Below, in pieces: positions 58,345 to 64,000 of a stretch of 64,000 nucleotides of DNA. Source of the DNA: Nitrogeniibacter mangrovi. Lineage in GTDB: Bacteria > Pseudomonadota > Gammaproteobacteria > Burkholderiales > Rhodocyclaceae. Within the stretch, counting starts at the first letter, position 1. The number at the start of each line of letters is the position of its first letter. A program made the position numbers and the translations under genes. The DNA is taken from the NCBI RefSeq assembly GCF_010983895.1, contig NZ_CP048836.1, positions 1,364,001 to 1,428,000 of the forward strand, read 5' to 3'. The notes under the pieces are model-generated. The model searched no databases. It was not told the origin of the DNA and saw nothing but the letters and a program-made list of their open reading frames with translations.

Positions 58345-58407
58345 GGGCCGCCCCAAGGGCGGGCGCAGCCCCCTCGGGGGGCAGCGAGCGAAGCGAGCGT
58401 GGGGGTC
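58345..58407. repeat. Structured intergenic repeat of betaproteobacterial type
   Basis: In the 189-base gap between the HAD and diguanylate cyclase genes. Three back-to-back inverted repeats: CCGCCC-caa-GGGCGG, CCCCC-tc-GGGGG, and the near-palindrome GCGAGCGAAGCGAGCG, followed by TGGGGGT. This pattern (a CCCCCTCGGGGGG core with a GCGAGCG...GCGAGCG arm) recurs between genes in many high-GC betaproteobacteria, from memory of such genomes. No other copy is in this window. Confidence 0.65.
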
Positions 58408-58418
58408 GTAACCCCCCC

Positions 58419-60194
58419 TCAGGCCATCATCACCCGATTCTTGCCGGCCCGCTTGGCGCGGTACATGGCCTGGTCGGCGCGGTCGATGGCCGCCTCGGGG
58501 GCTTCGTCGGGCTCGATGCGGGCGACGCCGGCGCTGAAGGTGATCAGCAGCTTCTGGCCGCCGGTGAGGAAGTAGCGGGTGGTCAGCGCGCGCTGCAGGC
58601 GTTGCATGGCGGTGACCGCGTGTTCCACGTCGGTATCGGGGAACACGATGAGGAATTCCTCGCCGCCATAGCGGCCGAGGCTGTCCTGCGGGCGCAGATT
58701 TTCCTTGATCACTTCGGTGAGGTGCAGGAGCGCCGCGTCGCCGGCGTGGTGGCCATGGGTGTCGTTGATGCGCTTGAAGTTGTCCACGTCGAGCAGGCCC
58801 AGGCACAGGCTGCTCGAACGGCGCTGCGCGCGGGACAGCTCGCGCTTGAGGGCTTCGTCGAGCCCCTTGCGGTTGAGGGTGCCGGTCAGCGGGTCGTGGC
58901 GCACCATCTCGCTGGTGTGATGCAGTTCGTGCTGGAGCTTGGCGATCTCGGCGTTGGCCAGATCCACCTGCTGGCGCAGGGAGCTCAGGTCCTCGCTGGA
59001 GCGCCGCGCGTTTTCCTGGGCGGTGCGGGTCTCCCGCAGCAGATGCTCGACCACGTCGGAGAGCTGGTTGATGTCTTCCGCACGCTCGATCTCGCCGGCG
59101 CAGTTCTCCAGGGTGTCGTGGAAGGCGCCGGCCGAGTCGCTCATGTCGGCGAGGCGGTCGATGAAGCCGGCCAGCATCTGCTTGAGACGCAGCTGGGCGT
59201 CGGACAGCTCCTTCTTGATGCGTCCCTGCTGGTCGATGACGTCGCGCAGGCGGCGCTCGACCTCGTCGAGGTTGCGGATGTCCAGCGGCTGGGAAAAGGC
59301 CTCGTGGAGCACGGCCAGCTGGCCGCTGAGCCACTGGTCGTCCATGACCAGCTGGCTGATGTTCTGGATCACCAGTTGCAGCAGGGCCAGCAGCGACTGG
59401 CGGATGCTGTTCTGGTCTTCGCCGGCCCACTCGAGTCGCAGCGCCAGTTCACCGACGCTGGCCTGCAGGTCGGGCAGCTCGGTGCGCGGCGGCGCGGCAG
59501 CCAGGCGTGCGCCCAGCGCACTCACCGCTTCGGCAAGGCCGGCATTTTCGGAGAGGAAGGCGCCGACGCCGCGACACATCAGATCGTTCAGGTCGGCGCC
59601 GAGTTCGGGGACGAGCGTGGCGATCGGTGCCGGGGCGCCGCCCGCCGCGGGCGCCGACGGGGCGTGTGCCGCGGCGGCAGGGGCGTCCGGAGGCAGGCTC
59701 AGGGGGGCGTCGTCGGAGGTCGCCCCGGCGGTCCAGCTCTTCACCAGGCCGGTCAGGCGGGAATGGAGCAAGGCCGGGTCGGTGCTCGCCGAACCCAGCA
59801 CATGTTCCAGCGCATCGCGTTTGCGCGCGGGGGTGAGGTTGGTGTGGCGACGTTCGAACTGCTCGATGATCTGTTGGAGCAGCGGGCCCCAGGCGAGCGA
59901 CTGCCCCTGAGAGGCGCTGGCCAGCTCGATCAGCGCGCGCGCCACCGGCGGCCAGCTGCGTTGCCCCACGGCTTTTTCGAACTGGCGCAGGAAACGCAGC
60001 TGGGTCGGGGTGCCGGCAGGCAGCTGACTGAGGATGCGTTTGAACGCCTGGGCCGGAAAGCAGTCGTCGTCCGTGGTGCCGGAGATCTTGTGATAAAGCT
60101 GGCGGTAGTTGTCCGGTGTCGGCGGAACGCGCTCCATGGCCAGTCGCCGGAGCGTTTCACGTGCGATTTCCGATGGGGTACTGAATTCCGACAT
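58419..60194 (-). CDS. GGDEF diguanylate cyclase with long N-terminal helical region
   Basis: 591 residues, no membrane helix. The N-terminal 410 residues are helical and coiled-coil rich, with an Ala/Pro linker around 190 (APAAAAHAPSAPAAGGA). The C-terminal GGDEF domain (about 425-590) has LGLLDVDNFKRINDTHGHHA, active site GRYGGEEFLIVFPD and an I-site RPQD five residues before it, so active and product-inhibited. MERVPPTPDNYRQLYHKISG near the N-terminus is typical of this soluble class. Signal sensed is unknown. Confidence 0.9.
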   Translation of the reverse strand: MSEFSTPSEIARETLRRLAMERVPPTPDNYRQLYHKISGTTDDDCFPAQAFKRILSQLPAGTPTQLRFLRQFEKAVGQRSWPPVARALIELASASQGQSLAWGPLLQQIIEQFERRHTNLTPARKRDALEHVLGSASTDPALLHSRLTGLVKSWTAGATSDDAPLSLPPDAPAAAAHAPSAPAAGGAPAPIATLVPELGADLNDLMCRGVGAFLSENAGLAEAVSALGARLAAAPPRTELPDLQASVGELALRLEWAGEDQNSIRQSLLALLQLVIQNISQLVMDDQWLSGQLAVLHEAFSQPLDIRNLDEVERRLRDVIDQQGRIKKELSDAQLRLKQMLAGFIDRLADMSDSAGAFHDTLENCAGEIERAEDINQLSDVVEHLLRETRTAQENARRSSEDLSSLRQQVDLANAEIAKLQHELHHTSEMVRHDPLTGTLNRKGLDEALKRELSRAQRRSSSLCLGLLDVDNFKRINDTHGHHAGDAALLHLTEVIKENLRPQDSLGRYGGEEFLIVFPDTDVEHAVTAMQRLQRALTTRYFLTGGQKLLITFSAGVARIEPDEAPEAAIDRADQAMYRAKRAGKNRVMMA

Positions 60195-60297
60195 GACCTG
60201 GGGGTGTCCGGGGGCGTTGCCCTTTTACGTCGCGCAGATGCCCGACTTTAGCTGATTTCCGCCCGATGGCGGAGGATTGAGCGTGCTGTGCCGGCGC

Positions 60298-60939
60298 TCA
60301 CTCGACCAGGCCATGCTTGAGTCCGTAGTGGGTCAGTTCGGCGTTGTTGCGCAGGCGCATCTTTTCCAGCAGTCGCGCCCGGTAGACACTGACGGTCTTG
60401 ACGCTCAGGTTCAGTTCCTCGGCGATCTGGGTCAGGGTCCTGCCCGAGGCGATCATGCACAGGGTCTGGTACTCGCGATCCGACAGGCGTTCGTGCAGGG
60501 GGCGGTCGGTGTCTTCGCTGATGGCCTCGGCCAGTTCCATGGCCAGGGACGCGCTGACGTATTTCTTGCCGCTGGCCACCTGGCGGATGGCGGTGACGAG
60601 CTGATCGGGCGCGCTCTGCTTGGTCAGGTAGCCGGCCGCGCCCGCCTTGAGCGCGCGAATGGCGTATTGCTCTTCCGGGTACATGCTCAGGATCAGGACC
60701 GGCAGGCGCGGCTGCTCTTTCTTGATGAGCTTGAGTGCGTCGATGCCGTTGCGATCCGGCATGGACACGTCCATGAGGATGACGTCGCAGTCGCCCGCCC
60801 GGCTCAGCTGCAGTGCCTCGACGCCGTTGCAGGCTTCGGCGGCGACCTCCATGTCCTCGGTGTCGGAGAGGATCTGCCGCAGGCCCTGGCGGACGATGGC
60901 GTGGTCGTCGGCGATCATCACGCGGATGCGCTTGTTCAT
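60298..60939 (-). CDS. NarL/FixJ family response regulator
   Basis: 213 residues. Receiver domain with VMIADDHAIVRQGLRQIL (acidic pair), VILMDVSMPDRNGIDAL (phospho-acceptor Asp54), LSMY and GYLTKQSA (Lys). LuxR-type HTH: LSDREYQTLCMIASGRTLTQ and LNLSVKTVSVYRARLLEKM. The kinase gene upstream overlaps it by 4 bases, so they form a cognate pair. Confidence 0.93.
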   Translation of the reverse strand: MNKRIRVMIADDHAIVRQGLRQILSDTEDMEVAAEACNGVEALQLSRAGDCDVILMDVSMPDRNGIDALKLIKKEQPRLPVLILSMYPEEQYAIRALKAGAAGYLTKQSAPDQLVTAIRQVASGKKYVSASLAMELAEAISEDTDRPLHERLSDREYQTLCMIASGRTLTQIAEELNLSVKTVSVYRARLLEKMRLRNNAELTHYGLKHGLVE

Positions 60940-62489
60940 GAGACGGACTCCTGATCCGGAGCGACAGGCATGTCGGAAGCGGGCAGCAGCACCTGCAGCA
61001 CGGTGCCCTTGGGTTGGCGTGCCTGCAGCGTAACGGTGCCGCCCAGGCTGGCCACACGCTCGCGGACGCCGCGCAGGCCGAAGGAGCGCGGTTTGCCCAG
61101 ATCGGCTTCGGAGACGCCGATGCCATCGTCGGCCACCTCGAGCATCACCCCGTCGCCGGTATGCATCAGGCGCACTTCAACCAGCTCGGCGCAGGCGTGC
61201 TTGCTCACGTTGGTCAGCGCTTCCTGGAAGATGCGGAACAGGGCGATGGATTCGTCCTCGGGCAGCTCGACATCGTCGTCGGCGCACAGAATGCGGCAGG
61301 TGAGACCGGTGTGCTGGGCAAAGTCCTCGGCATGGCTTTCGATGGCCGCGGCGAGGCCGAAATCCTTGAGGATGCCGGGGCGCAGTTCGCGGGTGATACG
61401 CCCGACGGTGTCGATGGCCTCGTCGATCAGCGCTTCGATCTGGCCGATACGCTCCTTGAGCTGCGCGGCCGGCAGGTCGGGCTTCGAGGCGATCAGCGAG
61501 ATCGAGAACTTGAGGCCGACGAGGTGGCCACCGAGCACGTCGTGAACATCGCGGGCGATGCGCTCGCGCTCCTCTTCCTTGGCATTTTGCAGGTGATTCG
61601 ACAAGGCCTTGAGGTGAAGCTGGGAGGCGCGCAGCTCCGCCTCGGTGCGCTTGGATTGGGTGATGTTCCACATCACGCCTTCCCACACCTGGGTGCCGTC
61701 CGCCTCGGTCCGCGCGGAGCCGCGGATGTTGATCCACTTGGTGTCGCCCGCCGCGGTATGGATGCGGCCTTCCCAGTTGAGCTTGTCGCTTTCCCGGGCC
61801 GACTGGTCCAGCTCGGTCATCAGGCTCGATTTGTCCTCGGGCAGCAGCTCGGCCTCGAAGCGGCTGCTGTCTCCGCACAGCTGTTTCGGGGTCATGCCCA
61901 GCAACATCTCCGTCGCCTCGCTGGCGAACAGGAATTCGAGCGGTTGCCCCGGGCGGCGCTGCATCTGGAAGATCACCCCCGGCGTGTTGGCCGCCGCCGC
62001 CTGAAGCCGGGCCTCGGTCTGGTGCTGGGCGTCGAGGGCACGTCGGCGCTCGCGCCGGTTCTCCACCTCGCGCAATTCGCGCTCCACCGCAGGCACCAGG
62101 CGCTCGAGCCGGCTCTTGCTGAGGTAGTCATGCGCGCCGGCACGCATGGCGGCGATCGCGGTCTCCTCTCGGATGACGCCGGAGACGATGATGAAGGGGA
62201 TGTCGAGATCCAGGTTCTGGAGGATGCCCAGCGCGCCGATCGCGCTGAATCCGGGCAGGTCGTGATCGCTGATGATCAGATCCCACGGCTGCTTGCGCAG
62301 CGCCGTTTCCGTCCCCGCCGGGGTGTCGACCCGCAGCACCTCGAGTTCATAGCCGGCGTGACGGAAACGATGGGCGAGCAACAGGGCGTCGTCCTCGTTG
62401 TCCTCGATGATCAGAAGGCGTAATCGACGTGGCATCGGAGCGTCCATGGCCATCGACCGGGCCGGATTGAGCGTAGCATGAGCCTGCAT
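60936..62489 (-). CDS. Receiver-PAS-HisKA_3 histidine kinase
   Basis: 517 residues from ATG 62489; ATGs at 62453, 62447 and 62435 are also possible because family similarity begins at LRLLIIEDNEDDALLLAHRF. Receiver domain about 25-145 (IISDHDLPGFSAIGAL), PAS about 160-280 (PGVIFQMQRRPGQPLEFLFA), HisKA_3 EEERERIARDVHDVLGGHLV with intact His, and HATPase with FRIFQEALTNVSKHA, LEVADDGIGVSEAD and GLRGVRERVASLGG. No membrane helix, so it is cytosolic. Overlaps the response-regulator gene by 4 bases. Confidence 0.92.
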   Translation of the reverse strand: MQAHATLNPARSMAMDAPMPRRLRLLIIEDNEDDALLLAHRFRHAGYELEVLRVDTPAGTETALRKQPWDLIISDHDLPGFSAIGALGILQNLDLDIPFIIVSGVIREETAIAAMRAGAHDYLSKSRLERLVPAVERELREVENRRERRRALDAQHQTEARLQAAAANTPGVIFQMQRRPGQPLEFLFASEATEMLLGMTPKQLCGDSSRFEAELLPEDKSSLMTELDQSARESDKLNWEGRIHTAAGDTKWINIRGSARTEADGTQVWEGVMWNITQSKRTEAELRASQLHLKALSNHLQNAKEEERERIARDVHDVLGGHLVGLKFSISLIASKPDLPAAQLKERIGQIEALIDEAIDTVGRITRELRPGILKDFGLAAAIESHAEDFAQHTGLTCRILCADDDVELPEDESIALFRIFQEALTNVSKHACAELVEVRLMHTGDGVMLEVADDGIGVSEADLGKPRSFGLRGVRERVASLGGTVTLQARQPKGTVLQVLLPASDMPVAPDQESVS

Positions 62490-62555
62490 GCATGGATTAT
62501 GCCGCGCCTGTCGGTCAGCACCAAACCCACACGTGCGGCCGGTGATTGATCCGGA

Positions 62556-62561
62556 TATAAT
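62556..62561 (+). promoter_or_regulatory. Perfect -10 element upstream of tRNA-Thr
   Basis: TATAAT ending 9 bases before the tRNA. The -35 region (about 62533-62538) is poorly conserved. The GC-rich CGCCAGCCT between -10 and gene resembles a stringent-control discriminator. Confidence 0.6.
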
Positions 62562-62570
62562 CGCCAGCCT

Positions 62571-62646
62571 GCCGGTTTAGCTCAGTTGGTAGAGCAACCG
62601 CCTTGTAAGCGGTAGGTCGTCTGTTCGAGTCAGACAACCGGCACCA
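62571..62646 (+). tRNA. tRNA-Thr (anticodon TGT)
   Basis: 76 bases. Acceptor stem GCCGGTT pairs with AACCGGC, with discriminator A and encoded CCA. D arm GCTCAGTTGGTAGAGC, anticodon stem ACCGC/GCGGT with loop CTTGTAA (TGT at 62604-62606), T arm with GTTCGAGTC. Closely resembles enteric thrU-type genes. Confidence 0.96.
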
Positions 62647-62684
62647 CCAAACGTCGTCAAAGGGAAAAAAGTGACGGCGATGCC

Positions 62685-62713
62685 TTGACAGTACTTTTTT
62701 GGTGGCCTATAGT
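62685..62713 (+). promoter_or_regulatory. Strong sigma-70 promoter of tRNA-fMet
   Basis: Consensus TTGACA (62685-62690), 17-base spacer, TATAGT (62708-62713), 13 bases before the tRNA start. The two tRNA genes therefore can be transcribed separately. Confidence 0.88.
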
Positions 62714-62726
62714 TTTGCCTCTCGGA

Positions 62727-62802
<76 letters not shown>

Positions 62803-62814
62803 CGAATTTCGCTG

Positions 62815-62848
62815 AAAACCCAATCACTTAACGGTGGTTGGGTTTTTT
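62815..62848 (+). terminator. Terminator after the tRNA genes
   Basis: Stem AAAACCCAA (62815-62823) with TTGGGTTTT (62838-62846), then more T. Standard Rho-independent structure ending the tRNA transcript. Confidence 0.85.
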
Positions 62849-62869
62849 GCTTTTCGGGCTGCACATGTC

Positions 62870-62890
62870 CTTGTGCCCATCTTGTGCCCA
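62870..62890. repeat. Tandem CTTGTGCCCA repeat
   Basis: CTTGTGCCCA at 62870-62879 and 62881-62890, separated by a single T. Lies between the tRNA terminator and the XRE regulator of the mobile-element remnant; it could be an arm-type integrase or excisionase site. Confidence 0.4.
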
Positions 62891-62969
62891 ACGACAAACT
62901 GGTGCTTACGCCTATCCCGTGGAATTTGACCTTCGGGTGATACGTGCGCGTCGTGCCTCCGGGCACAGA

Positions 62970-63197
62970 TCATGGTTTTCCGGTAGCGGACCGGTCCTCC
63001 GGAACACGTTCGAGCAGTTCTGCCAAAGAGCAATCGAGGTATCGGCAGAGGCTGTCCAGTACGCCGAATTCAACGCGCTCAGCTGTCTCGTGATAGAGGC
63101 GGGTCACCGTTCCCCGATTGATGCCCGTGTCGCGGGCGACATCGCTGATTTTCAATCGACGTTCCCCCAAAAGTCTCGAAAGATGGCACTTGATCAT
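62970..63197 (-). CDS. XRE-family transcriptional regulator (phage/ICE repressor type)
   Basis: 75 residues from ATG 63197 (GAGG 5-6 bases upstream). Single Cro/CI-type HTH: MIKCHLSRLLGERRLKISD, VARDTGINRGTVTRLYHET, then LDSLCRYLDCSLAELLERV. Divergent from the excisionase gene across a 144-base AT-richer region with likely operators. It probably controls the integration module. Confidence 0.85.
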   Translation of the reverse strand: MIKCHLSRLLGERRLKISDVARDTGINRGTVTRLYHETAERVEFGVLDSLCRYLDCSLAELLERVPEDRSATGKP

Positions 63198-63341
63198 CGT
63201 TACCTCAAAAAGATCTCTTGTAGGGCATTTTGATGCTTGAAAAGGCATTTTACTTTGATAGGTTGGTCTTTAGTAGATCGTTAAGTCCGTTGTCGGATCG
63301 AAGTGATCTGCTGATGATTAAATCTAGTCAAGGAGATCGAA

Positions 63342-63554
63342 ATGGTGACCGAAGCAACCTATCTGACCACCGAGGAGTTGGCCAAACGCATCAAATACGA
63401 TGTGCGAACGATCCGTGAACGGCTGAAGGATTCCGTGCTCCTCGAAGGGGTGCACTACTTCCGCCCGTTTGGCGGCCGGAAGATCCTCTTCCTGTGGGAA
63501 CGGATCGAGAAGGATATGAAATCCGTCTCGCTCCGCAACCCGTTCGCTGTTTGA
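63342..63554 (+). CDS. Excisionase-like HTH protein
   Basis: 70 residues, AAGGAG just before the ATG. Winged-HTH of the Xis/MerR-like class: TYLTTEELAKRIKYDVRTIR and FRPFGGRKILFLWERIEKDM. Such proteins bind attachment-site arms and direct excision. 11 bases before the integrase fragment, as in integrative elements and prophages. Confidence 0.8.
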   Translation: MVTEATYLTTEELAKRIKYDVRTIRERLKDSVLLEGVHYFRPFGGRKILFLWERIEKDMKSVSLRNPFAV

Positions 63555-63565
63555 GGAGGGGGCAA

Positions 63566-63727
63566 ATGGGATCGATCAGAAAGAGGGCTGACAACGGAAA
63601 GTTGTTCCTGGACTTCCGCTATCGAGGCAAGCGCTGTCGTGAACAAACCGATCTGGATGACACGTCGGCAAATCGCAAGCGTCTGAACGTGAATTGCCCC
63701 GGGAATCGCGGAGGCTCCAACTCTTGA
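63566..63727 (+). pseudogene. Tyrosine integrase, N-terminal fragment cut by an IS element
   Basis: Starts MGSIRKRADNGKLFLDFRYR with GAGGAGG upstream. This is the arm-DNA-binding N-terminus (DUF3596 type) of a site-specific tyrosine integrase (GKRCREQTDLDDTSANRKRL). After about codon 41 (base 63690) the frame enters the IS left end and stops at 63727. The catalytic domain is absent from the window, so the gene is broken. Confidence 0.85.
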
Positions 63728-63915
63728 GAAGATAGAGCCATGAAGAAGACAAGCAGATACTCCCCCGAGGCGCGCGAACGAGCCGTTCGCATGGTGTTCG
63801 AGCAGCGTGAGCAGCACGGCTCACAATGGGCGGCGATTGCCTCGATCGCTCCGAAGATCGGTTGCAGCACGCAGACCTTGTGCAACTGGGTTCGCCAGCA
63901 CGAGCGCGACCGCAA
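63690..63915 (+). mobile_element. IS3-family insertion sequence, left-end fragment
   Basis: The left end begins near 63690 (TGAATTGCCCCGGGAATC, a terminal repeat of the kind seen in IS3-family elements with TGAAC-GCCCCGG ends) and carries the start of orfA. Similarity stops near 63915, where sequence on the opposite strand looks like another IS. No orfB is present in the window. Confidence 0.7.
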
Positions 63916-63973
63916 TCTGCTCATCGGTAAATCTCGACTTCTTCACGGCTACATCCTCCTGCTCATATCGTGA
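63740..63973 (+). pseudogene. IS3-family transposase OrfA, truncated
   Basis: MKKTSRYSPEARERAVRMVF, SQWAAIASIAPKIGC and TLCNWVRQHERDR are the HTH part of an IS3-family OrfA. After HERDR the frame reads NLLIGKSRLLHGY and stops at 63973 with no family similarity. Family OrfA proteins are about 90-100 residues and end with a leucine zipper, missing here. Confidence 0.8.
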
Positions 63974-64000
63974 AAATTGCGCCGAAATTTCCAGCTTAGA
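63905..64000 (-). mobile_element. Second IS fragment on the opposite strand (start of a transposase OrfA)
   Basis: On the minus strand a GTG at 63946 with AGGAGG 8 bases upstream begins VKKSRFTDEQIAVAL, matching the usual N-terminus of another IS3-group OrfA. It runs only about a dozen residues before joining the first IS near 63910. The upstream part reaches the window end. Likely a junction between two truncated insertion sequences. Confidence 0.5.

Noticed and set aside
62838-63233. 131-codon plus-strand frame after tRNA-fMet
   Set aside because: It covers the terminator tail and is antisense to the XRE regulator, which has a clear HTH and ribosome site.

Overview
The window is a high-GC chromosomal segment of a motile betaproteobacterium. 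The closest fit is the Rhodocyclales (Thauera/Azoarcus/Zoogloea relatives). The evidence is gene order: ilvB-ilvH-ilvC-psd-pssA-leuA in one run, rpsP-rimM-trmD-rplS, an ECF sigma factor followed by DUF3619-DUF3106-RDD genes, and lptFG next to opgG-opgH. There are no rRNA genes and no CRISPR array. Two tRNA genes lie near the right end.

Layout. 1-6.3 kb (+): LPS export permeases lptF (cut by the window edge) and lptG (apparent frameshift), then the osmoregulated periplasmic glucan genes opgG, a small unknown gene, and opgH. 6.3-9.3 kb (-): the rplS-trmD-rimM-rpsP ribosomal/tRNA operon and pyrF. 9.4-13.2 kb: a PilZ-like protein, a YihY/BrkB membrane protein, a WrbA-type quinone oxidoreductase and a DUF2069 membrane protein. 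13.2-19.9 kb (-): branched-chain amino acid and phosphatidylethanolamine synthesis from one strong-looking promoter. 19.9-21.8 kb (+): the ECF sigma operon. 21.8-25.2 kb (+): a PhnD-like (putative selenate/phosphonate) ABC transporter with two permeases, one of them frameshifted. 25.3-27.6 kb (+): a BtaA-like enzyme and a GNAT protein. 27.6-33.7 kb: signalling genes (an odd histidine kinase, an MCP, a NIT-like protein, a GGDEF-EAL protein). 33.7-39.5 kb (-): flagellar genes ycgR, flhB-like, fliK, fliT, fliS, fliD, flaG and fliC.

39.7-57.5 kb (-) is the most unusual part. It is a tightly packed run of eleven to twelve genes reading toward flagellin. CDP-sugar genes come first (rfbF, rfbG, rfbH, a 3,5-epimerase-like protein, an NAD-dependent epimerase/reductase). 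They are followed by an FkbM methyltransferase, three radical SAM proteins (one B12-binding type, two SPASM-like), a GT4 glycosyltransferase, and a giant multidomain glycosyltransferase of about 2,200 residues that contains an internal duplication and is split by an apparent frameshift. I read it as a glycan island making a 3,6-dideoxyhexose-containing glycan, possibly for flagellin or for O-antigen.

57.6-62.5 kb (-): a HAD phosphatase, a structured intergenic repeat, a diguanylate cyclase, and a LuxR-type response regulator with its receiver-PAS-histidine kinase. 62.5-64 kb: tRNA-Thr(TGT), initiator tRNA-Met(CAT), then the stub of a mobile element (divergent XRE regulator and excisionase, integrase cut by an IS3-family element, which itself runs into a second IS fragment in the opposite orientation).

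Three genes (lptG, the first transporter permease, the giant glycosyltransferase) each lack a single base in a G or C homopolymer. This pattern points to systematic homopolymer under-calling in the assembly rather than three independent pseudogenes.
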